In this document: positions 1 to 5,096 of the stretch, one piece after another
Layout: each line of letters starts with the position of its first letter
Position numbering within the stretch: position 1 is the first letter of the stretch
Assembly (NCBI GenBank): GCA_027450125.1
Contig: DAIDKG010000552.1
Location: 1 to 5,096, forward strand
Origin: Bordetella sp.
GTDB taxonomy: Bacteria; Pseudomonadota; Gammaproteobacteria; Burkholderiales; Burkholderiaceae_B
DNA: 5,096 nucleotides
Direction: 5' to 3'
Notes under the pieces: model-generated
The model's database searches: none
Told to the model about the DNA's origin: nothing
What the model saw: only the letters and a program-made list of their open reading frames with translations
Translations under genes and position numbers: made by a program

Positions 1-605
1 TGCCTATGCCCGAGCGCATGCGCAACCTGCGCGCGCCGGTCTATGGGTCGGATCGCCTGGGTGTTCTGGATCACGATCTGACCCGCAACGCCGTGCGCAA
101 TGGGGATCCGCTGGGCGAGCGCATCATTGTGACCGGCCGCATCCTCGACGAGCGGGAAAAGCCCGTAACCAACACGCTGGTCGAGGTCTGGCAGGCAAAC
201 GCCGCGGGCCGCTATATCCACAAGGCGGACCAGCACGATGCGCCGCTGGATCCGAATTTCCTGGGCGCCGGCCGCTGCGTCACCGACGCCGACGGCGTCT
301 ATCGCTTCCTGACGATCAAACCGGGGGCGTATCCTTGGGGCAATCATCCCAATGCCTGGCGGCCCCAGCATATACATTTTTCGTTACTGGGCGAGTGCTT
401 CAGTTCCCGCCTGATCACACAGATGTATTTCCCCGGCGATCCCCTGCTGGCCCTGGACCCGATGGTGCAGGGCGTGCCCGAGCATGCCCGTGAACGCCTG
501 ATCTCGAAATTCTCGATTGACGTGACCCAGGAGGGGTATGCGCTGGGCTATGTGTTCGATATCGTCCTGCGTGGAAGGAACGAAACGCCTATGGAGACAC
601 GCTGA
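1..605 (+). CDS. pcaH: Protocatechuate 3,4-dioxygenase beta subunit (5' end cut off by window)
   Basis: This is the iron-carrying subunit of the intradiol dioxygenase that cleaves protocatechuate to 3-carboxy-cis,cis-muconate with O2 in the cytoplasm. The frame is open to the left edge, so the ATG at 6 is very probably internal. Counting residues from that ATG, the four Fe(III) ligands are Y70, Y109, H122 and H124 (the last two in WRPQHIHF). Their spacing (39, 13, 2) equals that of P. putida Tyr108, Tyr147, His160, His162 in the beta subunit. The offset of 38 implies about 38 missing N-terminal residues and a full length near 237, normal for PcaH. Active-site R119, W111 and Q139 also align. 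The intradiol signature runs from V42 to Y70, including EVWQANAAGRY. The C-terminus (DIVLRGRNETPME) is typical. The position matching Ile191 (Ile491 in the structure numbering) appears to be M153. The gene overlaps pcaG by one base. Identity is secure from residues; promoter and start lie outside the window. Confidence 0.95.
   Translation, partial: PMPERMRNLRAPVYGSDRLGVLDHDLTRNAVRNGDPLGERIIVTGRILDEREKPVTNTLVEVWQANAAGRYIHKADQHDAPLDPNFLGAGRCVTDADGVYRFLTIKPGAYPWGNHPNAWRPQHIHFSLLGECFSSRLITQMYFPGDPLLALDPMVQGVPEHARERLISKFSIDVTQEGYALGYVFDIVLRGRNETPMETR
593..596 (+). promoter_or_regulatory. Ribosome binding site of pcaG
   Basis: GGAG lies 8 nt before the ATG at 605, inside the last codons of pcaH. 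It supports 605 as the pcaG start and fits translational coupling through the TGATG stop/start overlap at 603-607. Confidence 0.6.
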
Positions 606-1141
606 TGAGCCGTCAAACTCCTTCGCAGACTGTGGGGCCATTCTTCGCTTACGGCCTGGTACCCGAGCAGTATGGCTACGACCTGAAGAGCGCTTTCCCG
701 ATGCAACTCATCAATTCCGACGATCCAGCGCCGCGCATCAACCTGAGCGGGCAGGTGCTAGATGGCGACGGCAACCCCGTCCAGGACGCCATGCTGGAGT
801 TTTTCGTGGAACAAGGTGAGGACGCACCGCCGCTCATGTGTCGCGTCGGCACTGGCACGAATGCGCAATGCAGATATAGCGTAGACTTTCCACGGCCGAA
901 AATCGTGGCGGGCGAGGCGCCCCATATCGACGTAATCGTCACCGCGCGCGGCATGCTCCTGCATGCGATAACGCGCATCTATCTGGACGATGAACGGCAA
1001 GCCAACGAATCGGATCCGACATTACAGCGAGTTCCCGCCGAACGGCGTCACACTCTTGTCGCACGTACCCACCAAGAGAATTTCTACCATTTCGACGTGC
1101 GCCTGCAAGGCAACGGTGAGACGGTGTTCTTCGAGCTGTGA
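605..1141 (+). CDS. pcaG: Protocatechuate 3,4-dioxygenase alpha subunit, internally shortened
   Basis: This is the non-iron partner of PcaH, which shapes the active site in the (alpha-beta) protomer. The 178-residue product opens with TPSQTVGPFFAYGL, the usual PcaG N-terminus, and closes with RLQGNGETVFFEL, the usual C-terminus. R115 in TARGMLLH matches substrate-binding Arg133 of P. putida PcaG; F13 sits where P. putida has Tyr16, a common variant as far as I recall. The expected length is about 200. From memory of the P. putida protein, about 14 residues are missing between L64 and A105. The usual EVWQADA core strand reads EFFVEQG, followed by a segment with only weak similarity (CRVGTGTNAQCRYSV). 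Both flanks are in frame and well conserved, so this is a deletion or divergence and not a simple frameshift. The start is fixed by a GGAG site and the 1-nt overlap with pcaH. The assignment is firm; activity of the heterodimer is inferred. Confidence 0.92.
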   Translation: MSRQTPSQTVGPFFAYGLVPEQYGYDLKSAFPMQLINSDDPAPRINLSGQVLDGDGNPVQDAMLEFFVEQGEDAPPLMCRVGTGTNAQCRYSVDFPRPKIVAGEAPHIDVIVTARGMLLHAITRIYLDDERQANESDPTLQRVPAERRHTLVARTHQENFYHFDVRLQGNGETVFFEL

Positions 1142-1145
1142 CCCG

Positions 1146-2345
1146 ATGATCGCCCTAAGAGCCATGTTCTCCACAGCGTCCATGCGTGCGCTATGGGAAG
1201 ACGATGCGATCTATCGGGCAATGCTTCTCTTTGAGTCCGCCCTAGCGACCGCACAGGCCGAATGCGGGGTCATCCCGAGCGCTGCCGCCAGGGCGATCGT
1301 CCAGGGTTGCGAAAGCCTGCAACGCTTCGACTGGCTATCGTTGACTGCCGACGCACGCGTTGCGGGCACCGCGGCGATTCCCTTTGCCAAGGCGCTCAGG
1401 CAGTTCACAGCCACGCATGCGCCCAACCATGCGGCGTTCGTGCATTACGGGTCCACCAGCCAGGATGTCTGCGATACGGCACTAGTCCTGCAGGCGCAGC
1501 AGGCACTGGACATTGTCCGGCTACATATGCGGCGGCTCGGCGATGCGCTGGCGGCACAGGTCGCCCAGCATCGGCTCACACCGATGTTGGGCCGCACGCT
1601 TATGCAGCCCGCGACACCGATTTCGTTCGGCTGGAAGGCGGCGGGCTGGCTCGACATGCTGAGCCGCTGCGCGCTTGCACTGCATGAGGCGGGCGAGACG
1701 GCGCGGGTGATCCAGTTCGGCGGTGCGAACGGCGCGCGTACCGCGTTCGTCGAGCAAAGCGATGCGATCGCGGCAGCCGTTGCGAAAGCGCTCGGAGTAA
1801 GCGTGACTACAGTCTCATGGCACAGCGCACGAGACCGCCTTGCACGATTGGGCAACGAAATGGCCGTCTGCTGCGCCACGCTCGGAAAAATTGGGCGCGA
1901 CATATCACTCATGATGCAGAGTGAGGTCGCCGAAGCCTTTGAACCCGCGGCCGAGGGGCGGGGAGGGTCGTCAGCCATGCCTCATAAGCGCAATCCGGTC
2001 GGTTGCATGCACATGCTGGATGCAGCAATACGCGCGCCTGGCCTCGCATCCTCGCTGATGGCCGATATGGTTGCAGAACACGAGCGCGGGCTTGGCAGCT
2101 GGCCGAATGCCCTGCCCTTGCTGGCGGACTTGTTCCTGCTTCTCGACAACAGTCTGACAATGGCGGTCGACACCGTGGAAGGTCTGAGAGTCGATTCGGA
2201 TGCGATGCGTTCGAACATGGAACGCTTGCGCGGGGTAGCCTATGCGCAGGCCGACCTGGACGCGGCCCTGCGCGCGTGTGATACACAATGCGCGCGTGTA
2301 CTGGCGGCGTGGCAGGCGCAACGCGCGGCATTGACCCGGACCTGA
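1146..2345 (+). CDS. pcaB: 3-carboxy-cis,cis-muconate cycloisomerase, short form
   Basis: It lactonises 3-carboxy-cis,cis-muconate to 4-carboxymuconolactone and belongs to the fumarase/argininosuccinate lyase/CMLE superfamily. The product has 399 residues. The superfamily signature GSSAMPHKRNP lies at 274-284 and includes the mobile-loop serines S275/S276 and K281. The first conserved region is YGSTSQD at 101-107. The second region reads GRTLMQ (149-154), without the TxH histidine of lyases, as expected for CMLE. VIQFGGANG (188-196) and RDISLMMQSEVAE (251-263) are also CMLE-like. The frame extends upstream to 990, but the ATG at 1146 is 4 nt after pcaG and gives the usual short lead before the MFST motif; no good Shine-Dalgarno sequence precedes it. 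Pseudomonas CMLE has about 450 residues. Here the last ~37 residues do not resemble the normal third domain, and WPNALP (319-324) replaces the usual WHAEW stretch. The family is certain; full activity is likely but not shown. Confidence 0.92.
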   Translation: MIALRAMFSTASMRALWEDDAIYRAMLLFESALATAQAECGVIPSAAARAIVQGCESLQRFDWLSLTADARVAGTAAIPFAKALRQFTATHAPNHAAFVHYGSTSQDVCDTALVLQAQQALDIVRLHMRRLGDALAAQVAQHRLTPMLGRTLMQPATPISFGWKAAGWLDMLSRCALALHEAGETARVIQFGGANGARTAFVEQSDAIAAAVAKALGVSVTTVSWHSARDRLARLGNEMAVCCATLGKIGRDISLMMQSEVAEAFEPAAEGRGGSSAMPHKRNPVGCMHMLDAAIRAPGLASSLMADMVAEHERGLGSWPNALPLLADLFLLLDNSLTMAVDTVEGLRVDSDAMRSNMERLRGVAYAQADLDAALRACDTQCARVLAAWQAQRAALTRT

Positions 2346-2379
2346 CCACCATGAATCATTTCCTGAGTAATTGACCATC

Positions 2380-3567
2380 ATGCCCTTTGCATCCAACAGC
2401 GGCGTCCGCATCTACTGGCGTCGCGACGGCAAGCCGTCTTTTCCGGCGCTGGTGCTCGGCAACTCGCTCGGCACCGACATGTCAGTGTGGGAGCCAGCCA
2501 TGCCCCGCCTATTGCGCCATTTCCAAGTCATACGTTTCGACATGCGTGGTCATGGGGCGTCCGACGCTCCAAGGGCCGACTATTTGATGGACGATCTCGC
2601 CGACGACCTCGCCACCGTCGTCGAGGCGGCCAATATCGCCCACTTCGACTATTGCGGCGTATCGATGGGCGGCATGGTCGGCATCGCCTACGCGCAGCGG
2701 CGCGCCCCCCGCCTTGGCCACCTGGTCTTGTCCAACACGGCGGTGTCGTTTCCCGAAGGCGCCTGGGCCGCGCGTATCGAACAGGTGCGGCAAGGAGGGA
2801 TGGCGGCCATCGCCGACACTGTGCTGGAGCGCTTCTTCACGGCGGACTTCCGGCAACGCGCAAGCGTCGTTTTCGAACGCGCGCGCGAATCCCTGCTGTC
2901 GCAAGATTCCCACGGATACATCGGGTGTTGCGCTGCGATCCGGGACATGCGCCTGGCGCAAGGACTACGACTCATCGATGCGCCGACGCTCGTAATCACC
3001 GGATGCGACGACGTATCCACTCCACCCAGCCGCGGTGAGGAAATCGCCGCCGCCATCCCGGATGCCCGGATCGCCGTCCTACCCGGTGCCCACATCCCTA
3101 TGGTCGAGCGTCCTCTGGCATGGAGCGACGCAGTCATGGACTTCCTGGTTCCGACGGGCAACATCAGCGAGGCGCATCGCTACGACATCGGCCTAGCGCG
3201 TCGCCGCGAAGTGCTGGGCAGCGCCTACGTCGACGCGCGGCTTGCCGCCCGCACCAGTTTTACCGAGGATTTCCAGGCGCTAATCACGCAGCTGGCCTGG
3301 GGCAAACTCTGGACGTCCACGCGCCTGGACGACCTGACCCGCCGCGTGACCGTGCTGGCCATGACGGCAGCCATGGGCAGATGGGAAGAATTCGACCTGC
3401 ATATCGCGGCGGCCCTGCGAGCCGGCGTCGAAGTGCCCGTGCTCCAGGAAGTGCTGACCATGGTCAGCGTCTACGCTGGCGTTCCGGCCGCCAATACCGG
3501 ATTTGCGAGGACATCTAAGCTTATTGCACAAGCCGAAGCGGATTCCAGGAAAATTTCAAACCTCTAG
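2380..3567 (+). CDS. pcaL: Fused 3-oxoadipate enol-lactonase / 4-carboxymuconolactone decarboxylase
   Basis: One 395-residue protein carries two consecutive pathway activities. Residues ~1-256 are an alpha/beta hydrolase of the PcaD type: NSLGTD oxyanion region (28-33), DMRGHGASD (54-62), nucleophile S95 in GVSMGG, probable acid D211 in GCDDVSTPP, and H238 in GAHIPMVE. Residues ~267-386 are a carboxymuconolactone decarboxylase domain of the PcaC type: RREVLG, RTSFTEDFQ, LAWGKLWT, EEFDLHIAAALRAGV and YAGVPAAN (365-372). The YCG cysteine seen in many PcaC proteins is alanine here. The order of reactions is opposite to the domain order: the decarboxylase makes the enol-lactone that the hydrolase then opens. 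Such PcaD-PcaC fusions are known as PcaL in actinobacteria and also occur in proteobacteria. I chose the ATG at 2380 over a TTG at 2371 because hydrolase homology starts right after it. It lies 34 nt after pcaB, most likely in the same operon. Its stop is 9 bases from that of pcaJ. Confidence 0.94.
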   Translation: MPFASNSGVRIYWRRDGKPSFPALVLGNSLGTDMSVWEPAMPRLLRHFQVIRFDMRGHGASDAPRADYLMDDLADDLATVVEAANIAHFDYCGVSMGGMVGIAYAQRRAPRLGHLVLSNTAVSFPEGAWAARIEQVRQGGMAAIADTVLERFFTADFRQRASVVFERARESLLSQDSHGYIGCCAAIRDMRLAQGLRLIDAPTLVITGCDDVSTPPSRGEEIAAAIPDARIAVLPGAHIPMVERPLAWSDAVMDFLVPTGNISEAHRYDIGLARRREVLGSAYVDARLAARTSFTEDFQALITQLAWGKLWTSTRLDDLTRRVTVLAMTAAMGRWEEFDLHIAAALRAGVEVPVLQEVLTMVSVYAGVPAANTGFARTSKLIAQAEADSRKISNL

Positions 3568-3576
3568 GCATGTTGG

Positions 3577-4215
3577 TCAGTTGAACCTAAGCGGCAGCCC
3601 GGTCAGGTTCCGCAGCGTGTCGGGCGTGGAATCTCCGAACATGTCGATGACAGTGACCTCGCCGTTCTTCAGGTCGAATACGGCCATGTCGGTATACACG
3701 CGCGAGACGCAGCGCATGCCGGTGAGCGGGTAGGTGCAGGTCTCGACCAGCTTGCTCTGGCCGTCCTTGGTGAGCAGGTCCATCATGATGTAGACGTCCT
3801 TGGCGCCGATGGCCAGGTCCATCGCGCCGCCCACGGCGGGAATGGCGCCGGGACTTCCGGTATGCCAGTTGGCCAGGTCGCCGTGGCGCGACACCTGGAA
3901 GGCGCCCAGCACGCAGACATCGAGATGGCCGCCGCGCATCATGGCGAAGGATTCGGCGTGGTGAAAGTAGGCGCAGCCCGGCAGTTCGGTCACGGGCTGC
4001 TTGCCGGCGTTGATGAGGTCGAAATCCTCCTCGCCCTTGGCCGGCGCCGGGCCAAAGCCCAGCATGCCGTTCTCGGTGTGCAGAATGACTTCGCGGCTGG
4101 CGGGGATGTGGTTGGCCACCAGCGTGGGCAGGCCGATGCCCAGGTTCACGTAGGCGCCTGCGGGAATGTCGCGGGCGACGCGCGCGGCGATCTGGTCGCG
4201 GGAGAGTCGGCTCAT
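3577..4215 (-). CDS. pcaJ: 3-oxoadipate CoA-transferase subunit B
   Basis: This is the beta subunit of the family I CoA-transferase that activates 3-oxoadipate with succinyl-CoA. The 212-residue length matches PcaJ (about 213). The protein begins MSRLSRDQIAARVARDIPAG, followed by YVNLGIGLPTLVANH. The active-site segment LHTENGMLG holds the catalytic glutamate E48, which forms the glutamyl-CoA intermediate. The usual signature is SENG; here Ser is Thr, a mild variant. Later conserved blocks are PGCAYFHHAESFAMMRGGH, AIPAVGGAMDLA and SRVYTDMAVF. The start codon overlaps the pcaI stop as ATGA (4212-4215) and has an AGGAG site 5 nt upstream, so both subunits should be made together. A long overlapping frame on the same strand that starts near 4923 reads in this frame but is out of frame for PcaI; the ATG at 4215 is the true start. 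Acetoacetate CoA-transferases are close relatives, so substrate choice rests on gene context. Confidence 0.93.
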   Translation of the reverse strand: MSRLSRDQIAARVARDIPAGAYVNLGIGLPTLVANHIPASREVILHTENGMLGFGPAPAKGEEDFDLINAGKQPVTELPGCAYFHHAESFAMMRGGHLDVCVLGAFQVSRHGDLANWHTGSPGAIPAVGGAMDLAIGAKDVYIMMDLLTKDGQSKLVETCTYPLTGMRCVSRVYTDMAVFDLKNGEVTVIDMFGDSTPDTLRNLTGLPLRFN

Positions 4216-4904
4216 TTTTGCTCCTGCTGGTATGCGCGCGGACAGGCGATCTGCACGACATGCTGGACGAAGATGCCGGGCGTGACCACGGTTTCGGGGT
4301 CGAGCTGACCCAGTTCGACGACCTCGCGCACTTGCGCGACGGTATTTTTGGCGGCGCTGGCCATGATGGGGCCGAAGTTGCGCGCCGTCTTGCGGTAGGT
4401 CAGATTGCCCCAGCGGTCGCCGCGGTCGGCCTTGATCAGCGCGTAGTCGGCATGCAGCGGATACTCGAGCACATAATTGCGGCCGTCGATTTCGCGCGTT
4501 TCCTTGCCTTCGGCCAGCGGAGTGCCGTACGCGGTGGGCGTGAAGAAGGCGCCGATGCCGGCGCCGGCGGCGCGGATGCGCTCGGCCAGGTTGCCCTGGG
4601 GCACGAGTTCCAGCTCGATCTTGCCGGCCAGGTAAAGCGCATCGAAGACCTGCGAATCGGCCTGGCGCGGGAACGAGCAGATGACCTTGCGCACCCGGCC
4701 GGCTGCCAGCAGGGCGGCCAGGCCGAAGGTGCCGTTGCCGGCGTTGTTGTTGATGACGACCAGATCCTTGGCGCCCTGCTCGATCAGGGCGTCGATCAGT
4801 TCCATGGGCTGGCCCGCGGGGCCGAAGCCGCCGATCATGACGGTCGCCCCGTCGGGCACGTCCGCCAGCGCCTGGGCGGTGCTGGATGCGATTTTGTTGA
4901 TCAT
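4212..4904 (-). CDS. pcaI: 3-oxoadipate CoA-transferase subunit A
   Basis: This is the alpha subunit of 3-oxoadipate:succinyl-CoA CoA-transferase, the partner of PcaJ in the cytoplasm. It has 230 residues against 231 in P. putida, as I recall it. The family I CoA-transferase signature 1 is complete at 18-33 (DGATVMIGGFGPAGQP). It is followed by MELIDALI, NNNAGNG, RKVICSFPRQ, GKIELELVPQGNLAERIR, GKETREIDGR, GDRWGNLTYRKTARNFGPIMA and VTPGIFVQHVV. These blocks are nearly identical to PcaI and support it over acetoacetate or glutaconate transferases. The N-terminus MINK is the classical PcaI start. The C-terminal ~12 residues are variable. No clear Shine-Dalgarno sequence lies before the ATG. It is the first gene of a two-gene operon with pcaJ, divergent from whatever lies beyond the right edge and convergent to pcaHGBL. 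Codons are strongly GC-ending, unlike pcaG and pcaB. Confidence 0.95.
   Translation of the reverse strand: MINKIASSTAQALADVPDGATVMIGGFGPAGQPMELIDALIEQGAKDLVVINNNAGNGTFGLAALLAAGRVRKVICSFPRQADSQVFDALYLAGKIELELVPQGNLAERIRAAGAGIGAFFTPTAYGTPLAEGKETREIDGRNYVLEYPLHADYALIKADRGDRWGNLTYRKTARNFGPIMASAAKNTVAQVREVVELGQLDPETVVTPGIFVQHVVQIACPRAYQQEQK
4221..4225 (-). promoter_or_regulatory. Ribosome binding site of pcaJ
   Basis: On the minus strand this reads AGGAG, 5 nt before the pcaJ ATG and inside the last codons of pcaI. It is the clearest ribosome binding site in the window and decides the pcaJ start. Confidence 0.75.
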
Positions 4905-5096
4905 GAGTTGTGTGCGTGAGCAAATGCAGGGATACGCGTACTTATCGTTCTTCTTTCTGTAAGACCAGAGCTCTCCTGCTTAGGAGAGGAAACTGAGGCC
5001 GCGCACATGCCCTTCTCGATACTGGCGTTCGACGGCACTACATCTCCTACATCTTGCCGTTGGTCATGCATGGTAACGATGCCGAAACACGAACAA
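4905..5096. other. pcaI leader and right-edge non-coding region
   Basis: This stretch is clearly AT-richer than the genes (4921-4980 counts 28 G/C of 60). It should contain the promoter of pcaIJ, reading left, though I cannot point to a convincing -35/-10 pair. It holds the 7-bp inverted repeat at 4971-4988, the palindrome TACGCGTA at 4933-4940 and a CTACATCT direct repeat at 5038-5045/5047-5054. Two frames stay open to the right edge, one on each strand, but neither looks coding. Confidence 0.5.
4971..4988. repeat. Inverted repeat upstream of pcaI
   Basis: CTCTCCT (4971-4977) and AGGAGAG (4982-4988) are perfect inverted arms around a 4-base centre. The near edge is 66 nt before the pcaI start codon. 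No T-run follows on either strand, so an intrinsic terminator is unlikely. The position would suit an operator for a regulator of pcaIJ, but this is inference and the motif does not match a binding site I know. Confidence 0.4.

Noticed and set aside
990..1145. N-terminal extension of pcaB inside pcaG
   Set aside because: The extra 52 residues overlap the conserved end of pcaG and do not resemble CMLE. The ATG at 1146 gives the family-typical N-terminus.
2351..2374. Seven-codon ORF (MNHFLSN) between pcaB and pcaL
   Set aside because: It has no ribosome binding site and no leader-peptide features. Such short ORFs are expected by chance.
2371..2379. TTG at 2371 as the pcaL start
   Set aside because: An ATG follows three codons later, directly before the hydrolase homology; the GAG at 2365-2367 is only 3 nt from the TTG, too close to support it.
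3583..3610. GAACCT...AGGTTC inverted repeat as a terminator between the operons
   Set aside because: The 6-bp arms are 16 bases apart, lie within pcaJ coding sequence and have no T-run.
3577..4923. One 448-codon minus-strand frame through pcaI and pcaJ as a fused gene
   Set aside because: Its first half is arginine/proline-rich out-of-frame sequence of pcaI; the true reading is two overlapping genes with an ATGA junction.
4901..5096. Minus-strand frame open from the right edge whose TGA overlaps the pcaI ATG
   Set aside because: It looks like a coupled upstream gene, but by hand count only about half of its codons end in G or C. It uses AGA, AGA and ATA, and the sequence resembles no family I know. 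Likely chance.
5007..5096. Plus-strand ATG with a GAGG 8 nt before it, open for 30 codons to the edge
   Set aside because: The product (MPFSILAFDGTT...) matches no known N-terminus, and the opposite strand is also open, so there is too little evidence for a gene.
1..5096. CRISPR, tRNA, rRNA, insertion sequence or phage signals
   Set aside because: No repeat-spacer pattern, RNA gene motif, transposase or terminal repeats were seen on either strand.

Overview
The window holds most of a protocatechuate (3,4-dihydroxybenzoate) branch of the beta-ketoadipate pathway. It is laid out as two gene blocks that converge tail to tail. High GC content, the fused PcaD-PcaC protein and very PcaI/PcaJ-like CoA-transferase subunits suggest a betaproteobacterium, probably Burkholderiales and perhaps close to Bordetella/Achromobacter. 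That placement is inferred from family knowledge; no database search was made.

Layout on the plus strand: the 3' part of pcaH (dioxygenase beta subunit, its first ~38 codons lie before base 1), then pcaG (alpha subunit, 1-nt stop/start overlap), pcaB (3-carboxymuconate cycloisomerase, 4 nt later) and pcaL (fused enol-lactonase and decarboxylase, 34 nt later). On the minus strand, read from right to left: pcaI and pcaJ (3-oxoadipate CoA-transferase subunits, 4-nt ATGA overlap). pcaL and pcaJ stop codons face each other across 9 bases. The last 192 bases (4905-5096) are the pcaI leader: AT-richer, with a 7-bp inverted repeat and a short palindrome, and no gene I can support.

Together the genes carry out these steps: PcaHG opens the protocatechuate ring between the hydroxyls to 3-carboxy-cis,cis-muconate; PcaB makes 4-carboxymuconolactone; PcaL decarboxylates and hydrolyses this to 3-oxoadipate; PcaIJ moves CoA from succinyl-CoA to give 3-oxoadipyl-CoA. 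The final thiolase (PcaF), any transporter and the regulator are not in the window.

The pathway is well known and I see no unknown system here. The points worth a second look are structural. PcaG lacks about 14 residues from the middle of its fold. PcaB is short, with an unusual C-terminus and an 11-bp direct repeat at that place. The two gene blocks differ in composition. The two operons also run into each other with no visible terminator.
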